Source: JAOPZW01 sp963707695
GTDB taxonomy: Bacteria; Actinomycetota; Thermoleophilia; Solirubrobacterales; Solirubrobacteraceae
Length of the DNA stretch: 64,000 nt
Direction of reading: 5' to 3'
Assembly (NCBI GenBank): GCA_963707695.1
Contig: CAVPQY010000003.1
Span: 558,001-622,000, forward strand
In this document: one piece after another, positions 25,266-32,729 of the stretch
Position numbering within the stretch: position 1 is the stretch's first letter
Layout: every line of letters starts with the position of its first letter
Translations under genes and position numbers: made by a program
The notes under the pieces: model-generated
Seen by the model: the letters and a program-made list of their open reading frames with translations, nothing else
Database searches by the model: none
Told to the model about the DNA's origin: nothing

Positions 25266-25285
25266 ACCCATTCGCCCGAATGGGT
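25266..25285. promoter_or_regulatory. Palindrome between the LuxR and monooxygenase genes
   Basis: Perfect 9-bp arms ACCCATTCG and CGAATGGGT with a 2-bp spacer, 47 bp before the monooxygenase ATG. An imperfect echo (ATTCGGCCGAT) follows at 25,287-25,297. Likely operator, perhaps for the LuxR protein encoded upstream; it is too short of a T-run for a terminator. Confidence 0.5.
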
Positions 25286-25331
25286 GATTCGGCCGATGAT
25301 GCGCGCGCGGCGCGGACTTAGCCTCGCCGCC

Positions 25332-26450
25332 ATGACCGAACGCTTCGACACCGTCATCATCGGCGCCGGACAGGCGGGTCTCGCCACCGGCTACCACCTC
25401 GCGCGTGAGGATCGGACGTTCGTGATCCTCGAGGCGCACGACCGCGTCGGCGACGTCTGGCGCCACCGCTTCGACTCGCTCAAGCTCTACAGCCCGGCGC
25501 GGTACGACGGGCTCCCTGGCTGGGGCATGCCGCTGCCGGGCACGACGTATCCGACGAAGGACCAGCTCGCCGACTACCTCGAGGCCTACGCCGGGCGCTT
25601 CGAGCTCCCGATCGTGACAGGCGTCAGCGTCGACAGCGTGCGCCGCGACGGCGAGCGCTGGATCGTGCGGGCCGGCGCGCACCGCTTCTCGGCCGACAGC
25701 GTCGTCGTGGCCTCGGGCACGTTCCAGGAACCGGTCGTCCCGCAGCTCGCGGGCGACCTCGACCCGTCCATCGTCCAACTGCACTCGCACGAGTACCGCA
25801 ACCCGTCGCAGCTTCAGCCGGGGCCGGCGCTCGTCGTGGGCTGCAGCCACTCGGGCGCCGACATCGCCCTCGAGGTCGCCGCGTCGCATCCGACCGTGCT
25901 GTCGGGTCGCGTGCATGGCGAGGTGCCGTTCGACATCGAGGGCCGCGTCGCGCGGCTCGTGCTGCCTGTCGCGTGGTTCCTGGCCAATCGCGTGCTCACG
26001 GTCAAGACGCCGCTCGGCCGCAAGGTCCGGCCGGAGGTCCGCGCCGGCGGCGGGCCGCTGCTGCGGGTCAAGCGCAAGCACCTGGAGGCGGCAGGCGTCG
26101 ACCGCACCGACGCGCGGGTCGTGGGCGTGCAGGACGGCAGGCCGGTGCTCGACGACGGTCGCGTCCTCGATGTCGCCAACGTCGTCTGGTGCACGGGCTT
26201 CGGCAAGGACGTCTCGTGGATCGACGCCGACGTGACCGACGACAGCGGCTTCCCCCACTCGCTCGAGCCGGTGCCCGGCCTGTTCTTCGTCGGCGCGCCG
26301 TTCCTCACGCGCTTCGCGTCGATGCTCGTCGGCGGCGTGCGCCACGACGCCCGCCGGGTGGCGAAGCTGATCGCGGCGCGGCCGGCGGCGGCCGAGGCGG
26401 CGGAGGTCTCGGCACCGAGCGCGGAGATGAGCATGGCGTCCTCCCCGTGA
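25332..26450 (+). CDS. Flavin-dependent monooxygenase (FMO-like)
   Basis: A 372-residue class B flavoprotein. The FAD motif is VIIGAGQAGLATGYHLA (about residues 8-24), followed by GDVWRHRFDSLKLYSP, typical of bacterial FMO/CzcO-like enzymes; the NADPH motif is VVGCSHSGADIALEVA (about 172-187), and VVWCTGF near residue 290 is the ATG-type motif linking both domains. It probably oxygenates a nitrogen, sulfur or carbonyl centre of a small lipophilic compound. The start ATG at 25,332 sits 79 bp after the LuxR stop. The C-terminal 25 residues are Ala/Ser-rich and probably disordered. Confidence 0.85.
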   Translation: MTERFDTVIIGAGQAGLATGYHLAREDRTFVILEAHDRVGDVWRHRFDSLKLYSPARYDGLPGWGMPLPGTTYPTKDQLADYLEAYAGRFELPIVTGVSVDSVRRDGERWIVRAGAHRFSADSVVVASGTFQEPVVPQLAGDLDPSIVQLHSHEYRNPSQLQPGPALVVGCSHSGADIALEVAASHPTVLSGRVHGEVPFDIEGRVARLVLPVAWFLANRVLTVKTPLGRKVRPEVRAGGGPLLRVKRKHLEAAGVDRTDARVVGVQDGRPVLDDGRVLDVANVVWCTGFGKDVSWIDADVTDDSGFPHSLEPVPGLFFVGAPFLTRFASMLVGGVRHDARRVAKLIAARPAAAEAAEVSAPSAEMSMASSP

Positions 26451-26495
26451 CCGCGCCGGGGCCGAAGCTCCGAGAGCGACCGGGTGGCTCGGTGC

Positions 26496-28616
26496 TCACG
26501 CGTGACCGAAGCGGACGTCGGGCAGCAGCCGGCCGAGCGGCTTCGGCAGGTACCAGGCCCACCTGCCGAGCAGCCGCAGCATCACCGGCACGAGCAGCAG
26601 CCGCACGAGCGCGGCGTCGAGCAGCACCGCGACGCCGAGGATCACGCCCATCTCCTTCGGCGGCAGCGGGCCGCTCAAGGCGAACGTGACGAAGACCGCG
26701 ACCATGATCGCGCCGGCGGCGAAGATCACGCGTCCCGAGCTGGCCATGCCGCCGACCATCGCCGCCTTCGCATCGCCGCCCGAGCGCTCCCAGTGCTCCT
26801 TCGCCGAGGACAGGAGGAACACCGTGTAGTCCATCGAGATCGCGAAGATCATCGCGAAGAAGAACACCGGTCCCCACGCGTCGAGGAAGCCCTGCGGCTC
26901 GAATCCGAGCACCGAGTGCCCGACGCCGTCCTGGAAGATCCACTTCGCGGCCCCGAAGGCCGCCGCGGTCGCCAGCAGGTTCGTGACCACGGCGAGCAGG
27001 GCGATCACCGGCGCCTGCAGCGCGACCATCAGCAGCAGGAAGCTGAGGCCGAGCACCACGCCGACCACGAGCGGCGTCTTGGCCGACAGCGTCGCCTGGA
27101 GGTCGTGGTTCTCCGCCACCGGACCACCGACGAGGGCGGCGGACGGCAGCGCCACGCGCAGGCGGTCGATCGTCGCGCCTGTTGCTGGTGCCGACGGGTC
27201 CGTCGTCGGGATCGCCTGCACGAGCGCCATGCCGCCTCCGCCCGGCTGCGGCGGCATCACGCGCGCGACGCCCGGATCGCGCTGCGCCGTCGCTGCAGCC
27301 TGCGCAGCCTCCTGCCGCGGAGCAACGATCTGGAGTGGGCCCGTCGAGCCCGGCCCGAACCCCTTCTGGACCGCGTCGTAACCCTGCCGGGAGGTGTCGC
27401 CCGACGGAACGACCTTGATCGAGGGCATCGCGGTCTTGAGCGAGAACACCGGCAGCGCGAGCACCACGAGCACCGCGAGCGCCGCCAGGCCGTGGCGCAG
27501 CGGCTGGCGCCAGAGCCGCTCGCCCCACGCCGCCGAGCGCGGCGAATGCTCCCTCGGAGGGACCCACGGAAGCGCGAACCTGTCGACCCGAGGCCCGAGC
27601 TTCGCCAGCGCGGCCGGCAGGAGGGTGAGCGCCGCCGCGAGCACGAAGGCGACCGACAGCATGATGCCGAGGCTCGTCGACCGGAACGCGGGGCTCGGCA
27701 CGAGCATCACGGCGCTCAACGAGATCAGCACCGTCACCCCCGAGAAGAGCACGGCCTTGCCGGCGGTGTCCATCGTCGTCGCGACGGCCTCGCGGGCGGA
27801 CAGCCCCGATCCGAAGAAGGCGCCGCGGAAGCGGTAGACGATGAAGAGCGCGTAGTCGATCCCCAGCGCCAAGGCGAACATCAGCGCGAAGTTCATGGAC
27901 CAGATCGAGATGTCGGCGACCTGCGTCCCGATCCAGAGCGAGCCTGCTGCGGCGACCAACCCGGCGATCGTCAGCATCAGCGGCAGCCCGGCGGCGACCA
28001 GCGAGCCGAACGCGAGCACGAGGATGGCGAGCGTGACCGGCCAGGAGATCAGCTCGGACTTCATCATCGCCGACTTGTTGGCCTGGTTGAAGTCGGACCA
28101 CATGCCGGCCGCGCCGGTGAGGTCGACCCGCACCCCGCTGGACCCGAGCCTCGCGAGCGGGCCCTTCAGCTCGTCGGCAGCGCGGACCATGTCGTTCTCG
28201 TCGCGCGCCGCGCCGGCCTGGATCACGGCAGCATGGCGATCGGGGGAGATCGACACGCCCGCCCGCGGCGGCACCACGGTCGCCACGGCCGGATCGCGCT
28301 TCAGCTTGGCCTCCACCCCTCGGAGCACCCGTGCGAACGCGGGATCGGACACCGTCTTGTCGGGCGCGTGGACGACGACCGTCAGGCCGTAGGTGCCGAA
28401 CCCGTCGAAGCCCTCGTCGATCACTTGGCGCGCCTGGACGGACTCCGAGCCGGTGGTCTCCCAACCAGCTCCCGACAGCGCGGTCTCGACGCGCGGCGCC
28501 AGGACCCCGAGGCCGACCGCGACCACGACCCACGCCGCCGCGACGATGCGGAAGTGCCCGGCCGTCCAGCCACCGAGCCTCCCGATGGCTCCGACCTCCA
28601 GCCGATGGCCGCTCAT
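26496..28616 (-). CDS. MMPL/RND-family membrane transporter
   Basis: A 706-residue RND-superfamily protein of the actinobacterial MMPL type: an N-terminal helix (IVAAAWVVVAVGLGVLAP), a first large extracytoplasmic domain to about residue 170, five helices with ALGIDYALFIVYRFRGAF, a second domain (SIKVVPSGDTSRQGYDAVQKGFG...) and a second helix bundle with ISMDYTVFLLSSAKEHWERSGG. The Asp-Tyr pairs in the GIDYALF/SMDYTVF helices are the proton-relay residues of the family. MMPL proteins export lipids or drugs using the proton gradient. It starts inside the stop of the methyltransferase gene (ATGA) and is controlled with it by the divergent TetR. A fragment of the same gene lies at 23,561-23,657. 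Confidence 0.9.
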   Translation of the reverse strand: MSGHRLEVGAIGRLGGWTAGHFRIVAAAWVVVAVGLGVLAPRVETALSGAGWETTGSESVQARQVIDEGFDGFGTYGLTVVVHAPDKTVSDPAFARVLRGVEAKLKRDPAVATVVPPRAGVSISPDRHAAVIQAGAARDENDMVRAADELKGPLARLGSSGVRVDLTGAAGMWSDFNQANKSAMMKSELISWPVTLAILVLAFGSLVAAGLPLMLTIAGLVAAAGSLWIGTQVADISIWSMNFALMFALALGIDYALFIVYRFRGAFFGSGLSAREAVATTMDTAGKAVLFSGVTVLISLSAVMLVPSPAFRSTSLGIMLSVAFVLAAALTLLPAALAKLGPRVDRFALPWVPPREHSPRSAAWGERLWRQPLRHGLAALAVLVVLALPVFSLKTAMPSIKVVPSGDTSRQGYDAVQKGFGPGSTGPLQIVAPRQEAAQAAATAQRDPGVARVMPPQPGGGGMALVQAIPTTDPSAPATGATIDRLRVALPSAALVGGPVAENHDLQATLSAKTPLVVGVVLGLSFLLLMVALQAPVIALLAVVTNLLATAAAFGAAKWIFQDGVGHSVLGFEPQGFLDAWGPVFFFAMIFAISMDYTVFLLSSAKEHWERSGGDAKAAMVGGMASSGRVIFAAGAIMVAVFVTFALSGPLPPKEMGVILGVAVLLDAALVRLLLVPVMLRLLGRWAWYLPKPLGRLLPDVRFGHA

Positions 28617-29422
28617 CTCGAACGCTCCCCGGCCGGCTTGAGCGCGAGCAGCTCGATCGTGTGGGCGCCGTACTTGTCGCTGGTGCGCTTCGCCCGGTCC
28701 TTCGCGAACCGGTAGGCCGGGTTGGTCCGCACCGTGCGCAGCTCCAGGCCGGCCGCCGCGATGTCGTGCAGGTAGCGATCCCGCTGGCCGGCCCCGGCGA
28801 TGCAGGCGGCCCAGAGGTCGGGCTGGGCAGCGGTCCGCGTGGCGATCGTGCGCTGCGTGACGATGTCGGCGAGCGCCAGCCGTCCACCCGGTCGCAGGAC
28901 GCGGGCCGCCTCGGCGAACACGGCCGGCTTGTCGGCCGAGAGGTTGACCACGCCGTTGGAGAGGACGACGTCGAAGGAGGCGTCGTCGAAGGGCAGCTCC
29001 TCGATGCGGGCGTGGCGGAAGGTCACGTGCTCGTCACGACGCAGGCGCTCGGCCTTGACGAGCTGCTCGGGCGTGATGTCCACGCCGGTGACCGACCCCT
29101 GCGGGCCGACCGCCAAGGCGGCCACGAAGGCGTCCATGCCCGAGCCGCTGCCCAGGTCCAGCACGCGCTCGCCGGCGACGAGGTGCGCGAGACCGAGGTG
29201 GTAGCCCACCCCGGCGAACGAGCTCACCGCGGGGGCCGGCAGCCGGTCGAGCACGCCGGCGGGGTAGCCCAGCGCCTCGGCGAGACCGCGACCCGTGTGG
29301 AAGTGCAGGTCGTGAACGGTCTCGTTGGCGACGTCGCGGTACATCTCGGCGATGTGGCGGGCGAGCTCGTCGGCGTCGACGCCGGGAGCGGCGTCCGTCT
29401 GGGGCGATGGCGACGTGGTCAT
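28613..29422 (-). CDS. SAM-dependent methyltransferase, ArsM-like
   Basis: A 269-residue class I methyltransferase. Motif I is VLDLGSGSGMDAFVAALAVGPQGSVTGVD (about residues 86-114); post-motif regions include HARIEELPFDDASFDVVLSNGVVNLSADKPAVFAEAARVLRPGG. The order and wording, including GYPAGVLDRLPAPAVSSFAGVGYHLGLAHL before motif I, closely follow arsenite methyltransferases, but the cysteines those enzymes use to bind As(III) are missing, so another acceptor is likely. The ATG at 29,422 is preferred over longer in-frame starts that would run through the operator. It is first in the operon with MMPL and divergent from the TetR gene. Confidence 0.8.
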   Translation of the reverse strand: MTTSPSPQTDAAPGVDADELARHIAEMYRDVANETVHDLHFHTGRGLAEALGYPAGVLDRLPAPAVSSFAGVGYHLGLAHLVAGERVLDLGSGSGMDAFVAALAVGPQGSVTGVDITPEQLVKAERLRRDEHVTFRHARIEELPFDDASFDVVLSNGVVNLSADKPAVFAEAARVLRPGGRLALADIVTQRTIATRTAAQPDLWAACIAGAGQRDRYLHDIAAAGLELRTVRTNPAYRFAKDRAKRTSDKYGAHTIELLALKPAGERSR

Positions 29423-29450
29423 GGCAGGGTTCCCTCCGGGTCTCGATGAG

Positions 29451-29500
29451 TTAGCACGATCGGTCGTTCTAAGTGGGGACCATACGACCGGTCGTGCTAA
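29451..29500. promoter_or_regulatory. Paired TetR operators between the methyltransferase/MMPL operon and tetR
   Basis: Site 1 (29,451-29,472) is a 22-bp palindrome with arms TTAG-N-ACGA and TCGT-N-CTAA. Site 2 (core 29,484-29,495) contains the perfect palindrome ACGACCGGTCGT followed by GCTAA; the two sites are also arranged as inverted copies of each other, about 28 bp centre to centre. On the minus strand a promoter TTGACA (29,508-29,503) with TATGGT (29,484-29,479) places site 2 inside the promoter and site 1 at the start of transcription, ideal for repression. Confidence 0.75.
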
Positions 29501-29510
29501 CTTGTCAAGC

Positions 29511-30152
29511 ATGCCGGCGACCTCCGACGAGCGCTCCGCCGCGCGGCCGCCGCGCCGACGGCGGTCCGACGGCGAGCGCAGCCGTGCCGCGATCCTGCGC
29601 GAGGCGGCGCGCCTGGCCACCGTCGAAGGGCTGGACGGCTTGTCGCTCGCGCGCCTGGCCGATGCGGTCGGGATGAGCAAGAGCGGGCTGTTCGCGCACT
29701 TCCGCTCGAAGGAGGAGCTGCAGCTGGCCACGATCGATGCGGCGAGTGCGATCTTCGACGATCTGGTCATCGAGCCCGCCGCCGACGAGGCGGCCGGCGT
29801 GCCGCGGCTCCGGGCCTACATCGAGCGGTTCCTCGACCACGTCGAGGAAGGGGTCTTCCCCGGGGGCTGCTTCTTCGTCTCCGCGATGGGCGAGCTCGAC
29901 ACCCACCCGGGCCCCGTCCGCGACGGGGCCATGGCCTTCAGCCGGCGCTGGCTCACGCTGCTCGCCGAGCAGGTCGCGGCCGCGCAGGCAGCCGGCGACC
30001 TCGATCCCGTCGCCGACCCGCCGCAGATCGCCTTCGAGCTCAACGCGTTCATGGTCCTCGGCAACCTCCAGTTCGTCGCCGCCTCCGACCCCACCGCGCT
30101 CGATCGCGTGCGCCGAGCCGCGGACGCCCGCCTCAGCGCGCTCGCCGCCTAG
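29511..30152 (+). CDS. TetR-family repressor of the methyltransferase/MMPL operon
   Basis: A 213-residue TetR protein from ATG 29,511. A basic N-terminus is followed by the helix-turn-helix LSLARLADAVGMSKSGLFAHFRSKEELQLATIDAA (about residues 44-78); the ligand domain has the TetR_C-type GVPRLRAYIERFLDHVEEGVFPGGCFFVSAMGELDTHPGPVRD, as in the YxaF/YfiR-like group. An upstream in-frame start would run through the operator, so 29,511 is preferred. It is divergent from the methyltransferase with paired palindromes in between, and therefore very probably represses that operon and itself. The inducing molecule is unknown, perhaps a substrate of the exporter. Confidence 0.9.
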   Translation: MPATSDERSAARPPRRRRSDGERSRAAILREAARLATVEGLDGLSLARLADAVGMSKSGLFAHFRSKEELQLATIDAASAIFDDLVIEPAADEAAGVPRLRAYIERFLDHVEEGVFPGGCFFVSAMGELDTHPGPVRDGAMAFSRRWLTLLAEQVAAAQAAGDLDPVADPPQIAFELNAFMVLGNLQFVAASDPTALDRVRRAADARLSALAA

Positions 30153-30284
30153 CCGCGGGACTCCAGGAGCGCGCCGAAGCCGGGTGCCTGGGCACGGTCA
30201 TCCCGGGTGCGTCGCGCTCTGTATGGTCGCGAGCGCGTCAGCGTGCGGACCGCAGGCGCGGCCGTTCCCACTGAGGAGGGCGCC

Positions 30285-30557
30285 GTGTTCCTCGCCACCG
30301 TGAAGATCGAGGACTTCGATCGCTTCTGGGGCACGTTCTCGACCAAGGGCGCCGAGAAGCGGAGGGAGCACGGGTCCAAGGGATCGCAGGTGTTCCGCGA
30401 CCCCAACGACGAGGAACGCGTCTGGGTCCTCTTCGACTGGGACGCGGCGGGCTTCCAGGAGTTCCTGTCCGATCCCGACGTCCCGGCGATCGTCCAGGAG
30501 GCCGGTCACCGGGGACGCCCCCAGGTCGCGGAGCTCGGCGGCCAGAACGACGCGTAG
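30285..30557 (+). CDS. Small dimeric alpha/beta-barrel-like protein
   Basis: About 90 residues from GTG 30,285, chosen because GAGGAGG at 30,273-30,279 lies at the right distance; a longer in-frame start at 30,207 lacks a ribosome site. The sequence FLATVKIEDFDRFWGTFSTKGAEKRREHGSKGSQVFRDPNDEERVWVLFDWDAAGFQEFLSDP has the beta-alpha-beta-beta-alpha pattern of antibiotic-biosynthesis-monooxygenase/EthD-like domains, in which a dimer forms the pocket. No catalytic residue can be named. The next gene begins 28 bp on with its own ribosome site, so they probably share an operon. Confidence 0.7.
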   Translation: MFLATVKIEDFDRFWGTFSTKGAEKRREHGSKGSQVFRDPNDEERVWVLFDWDAAGFQEFLSDPDVPAIVQEAGHRGRPQVAELGGQNDA

Positions 30558-30585
30558 CCCGACCCCCGACCAAGGAGTGCACGCC

Positions 30586-31716
30586 ATGGGAGCCTCGACA
30601 GCCTCGAACGGACGATCCGTCAAGGTGGGGGTGATCACGGATCAGACCGGTCCTCTCTCGTTCATGGGCATCGCGAACGCGAACGTGGCCCGGATGGTGG
30701 TCGACGACCTCAACGCCGGCGGCGGCCTGCTGGGGCGTCCGGTCGAGCTCCACCTCGAGGACAGCGAGACGACGGACAGCGCCGCCGAGGCCGCCGCCGC
30801 CAAGCTCGTCGGAGAGCAGCACGTCGACGTGGTCTTCGGGGGCATCTACAGCTCGACACGGCAGGCCATCAAGGGCCCCGCCGTCGTGGACGGCAAGACG
30901 CTCTACGTCTACCCGGAGCAGTACGAGGGACAGGAGTCCGACCCGCTGATCTTCTGCACGGGCCCGGTGCCGGCGCAGCAGGTCGATCCGCTCATCCCCT
31001 GGCTCATGCACGAGACCGGGGCGAAGACCTTCGCCCTCCCGTCAGCCGACTACATCTGGCCGCGCGTCCTGAACCAGAAGGTCCGCGAGGTCGTCACCGC
31101 GAACGGCGGCGCGATCGTCGAAGAGGACTACTTCCCGCTCGACCACATGGACTACGGCGAGGTGGTCGACGAGATCATGGCCCGCGGTGCCGACGTGGTG
31201 TTCAACACCATCGTCCCGCCCGGGCTCACCCCGTTCCTCGAGCGCCTGCACGAGGCCGGCTTCACGCAGCGGGGCGGGCACCTCGTGTGCACGTACTTCG
31301 ACGAGAACTTCCTCAACCTGGTGCCGGCCGAGCAGGTCGAGGGCCTGTACAGCTGCCTCGACTACTACCAGGACTCCGCCGACCCGTTCAGCCGGGTCCT
31401 GCTCGAGGCCTACGACGAGCGTTTCCCCGGAAGTGCGGCGTTCACGGCCGGCAGTGCGTGCTCGGGCCTGTACCGGGGCCTGAAGCTCTGGGAGTCCGCG
31501 GTGAAGGAGGCCGGCTCGCTCGACCAGGACGAGGTCGTCAAGGCGCTGGACCACGCCGTGATCGCCGACGGGCCGGGTGGCCCGGCCGAGATGGTGCCCG
31601 GCCAGCACCACGTCAGAATGAACATGTACATCGCGCAGGCGCGCGGCGGGACGTTCAAGGTCGTCGAGCGCCTGGGGGTCGTCGAGCCGGACGAGCGGCT
31701 GGTCGGCGCGTCCTGA
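30586..31716 (+). CDS. Urea/amide-type substrate-binding protein without signal peptide
   Basis: A 376-residue type I periplasmic-binding-protein fold very like UrtA/AmiC: VKVGVITDQTGPLSFMGIANANVARMVVDDLNAGGGLLGRPVELHLEDSE at the N-terminus, then GGIYSSTRQAI, YVYPEQYEGQESDPLIFCTG and PVPAQQVDPLIPWL. ATG 30,586 has AAGGAG 9-14 bases upstream. The protein starts directly with the fold (MGASTASNGRSVKV), with no signal peptide or lipobox, and no permease or ATPase gene is nearby. It may therefore act in the cytosol as a ligand sensor, as AmiC does for amidase regulation, with the small protein before it as partner. The ligand is not known. Confidence 0.8.
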   Translation: MGASTASNGRSVKVGVITDQTGPLSFMGIANANVARMVVDDLNAGGGLLGRPVELHLEDSETTDSAAEAAAAKLVGEQHVDVVFGGIYSSTRQAIKGPAVVDGKTLYVYPEQYEGQESDPLIFCTGPVPAQQVDPLIPWLMHETGAKTFALPSADYIWPRVLNQKVREVVTANGGAIVEEDYFPLDHMDYGEVVDEIMARGADVVFNTIVPPGLTPFLERLHEAGFTQRGGHLVCTYFDENFLNLVPAEQVEGLYSCLDYYQDSADPFSRVLLEAYDERFPGSAAFTAGSACSGLYRGLKLWESAVKEAGSLDQDEVVKALDHAVIADGPGGPAEMVPGQHHVRMNMYIAQARGGTFKVVERLGVVEPDERLVGAS

Positions 31717-31772
31717 GCACCCGCGGTCGGCGCAACTGCGCGGACCGCCGGGCCGGAGGTCTCATCGCCCGG

Positions 31773-31800
31773 TTGACGCATACCCATATGGGTATGTATT
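31773..31800 (+). promoter_or_regulatory. ArsR promoter with operator palindrome
   Basis: A perfect 18-bp palindrome (CATACCCAT/ATGGGTATG, 31,779-31,796) fills the space between TTGACG (31,773-31,778) and a -10-like TGTATT (31,795-31,800). Transcription would start some 3-5 bases before the ATG at 31,810. A repressor bound here would block the promoter completely. Confidence 0.7.
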
Positions 31801-31809
31801 GTCGCCGGC

Positions 31810-32160
31810 ATGGCCCGAGCAGCGACCACGACCGACGCGTTCAACGCGGTGGCCGAGCCTCGCCGGCGGCAGATCGTCGATCTGCTGGCCGACGGGGAGC
31901 GGGCGGTCGGCGACCTGGTGCGCGAGCTCGGGCTCGGCCAGCCGCAGGTGTCCAAGCACCTGCGCGTGCTCAGGGACGTGGGTGTGGTGGAGGTTCGCGA
32001 CCAGGGGCGGCACCGGCTGTACCGCCTCAACGGTCTCGCGCTCAAGCCGATCCATGACTGGGTCAAGGGCTACGAGCGGCTCTGGTCGGAGCGCTTCGAG
32101 CTGCTGGACGACGTCCTGGAAGACCTCAAGAAGGAGCAAGCAGATGGCACCCGCGACTAG
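31810..32160 (+). CDS. ArsR-family regulator (SRPBCC-partner type)
   Basis: A 116-residue ArsR winged-helix protein: FNAVAEPRRRQIVDLLADGERAVGDLVRELGLGQPQVSKHLRVLRDVGVVEVRDQGRHRLYRLN. It has no cysteine-rich metal site, so it is not an arsenic sensor; it belongs to the large group in which ArsR precedes an AHSA1-type SRPBCC gene. The C-terminal helix (WVKGYERLWSERFELLDDVLEDLKKE) serves dimerisation. It starts about where its message would start, and the stop lies 17 bp inside the following SRPBCC gene, so both are translated together. It probably represses its own promoter through the palindrome at 31,779-31,796. Confidence 0.9.
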   Translation: MARAATTTDAFNAVAEPRRRQIVDLLADGERAVGDLVRELGLGQPQVSKHLRVLRDVGVVEVRDQGRHRLYRLNGLALKPIHDWVKGYERLWSERFELLDDVLEDLKKEQADGTRD

Positions 32161-32629
32161 CGGCACGGCGAAGGTCACCCTCCCCGCCGACGATCAGATC
32201 CTCATCGAGCGCGAGTTCGCGGCGCCGGCGCACCTCGTCTGGCGCTCGGTCACGGAGCCCGAGCTCGTCCGGCGGTGGTGGCACGCGGGCCGCGGCGAGA
32301 TGACCCGGTGCGAGATCGACCTGCGCATCGGCGGCACCTGGCGCTACGCGATGCGGCCGGAGGGCGGCGAGGAGTTCGCCTTCTACGGCGAGTTCCTCGA
32401 GCTCGTCCCCAGCGAGAGGATCGTCCAGACCGAGACCTTCGCGCCGTTCCCCGACGATGCGTCGACGAACACCTTGACGCTGACCGAGCGTGACGGTGTG
32501 ACCCTGCTCCGCACGCTGGTCCAGCACCAGACCGCGGAGGCGCGGGACATGCACATCGACTCGGGGATGGAGGCCGGGATGCAGGACGCCTTCGACCGCC
32601 TCGAGCAGGTCGCGATCTCGCTGGCCTGA
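32144..32629 (+). CDS. SRPBCC/AHSA1-domain protein
   Basis: A 161-residue protein of the activator-of-Hsp90 (AHSA1) branch of SRPBCC: ILIEREFAAPAHLVWRSVTEPELVRRWWHAG, GGTWRYAMRPEGGEEFAFYGEFLELVPSERIVQTETF and a final helix with HIDSGMEAGMQDAFDRLEQVA. The ATG at 32,144 lies inside the ArsR gene, with GGAG upstream. The pairing with ArsR is widespread in actinobacteria; the pocket is thought to bind a hydrophobic ligand, but its role is unknown. Downstream, a 100-bp gap leads to the PAP2 gene. Confidence 0.85.
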   Translation: MAPATSGTAKVTLPADDQILIEREFAAPAHLVWRSVTEPELVRRWWHAGRGEMTRCEIDLRIGGTWRYAMRPEGGEEFAFYGEFLELVPSERIVQTETFAPFPDDASTNTLTLTERDGVTLLRTLVQHQTAEARDMHIDSGMEAGMQDAFDRLEQVAISLA

Positions 32630-32729
32630 CCGGCCTGCCCGCCCGCGGCGCCCTCCGGTCGGGCGCGGCGGGCGGCAGCGTCGTCGCCCGCAGTCGATCG
32701 GCACGCGAGGGCGGTTCTAGACTCGGCCG

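Noticed and set aside
25265..25286. NarL-type 7-2-7 binding site
   Set aside because: The half sites TACCCAT/ATGGGT are similar to the NarL heptamer, but the spacing is 8 and not 2, so only a general palindrome is reported.
28613..29422. Arsenic resistance operon (ArsM with ArsR genes nearby)
   Set aside because: The methyltransferase lacks the cysteines, the ArsR proteins lack metal sites and belong to the SRPBCC-linked group, and no arsenite pump is present.
30586..31716. Urea ABC transporter operon
   Set aside because: No signal peptide, permease or ATPase genes accompany the binding protein.
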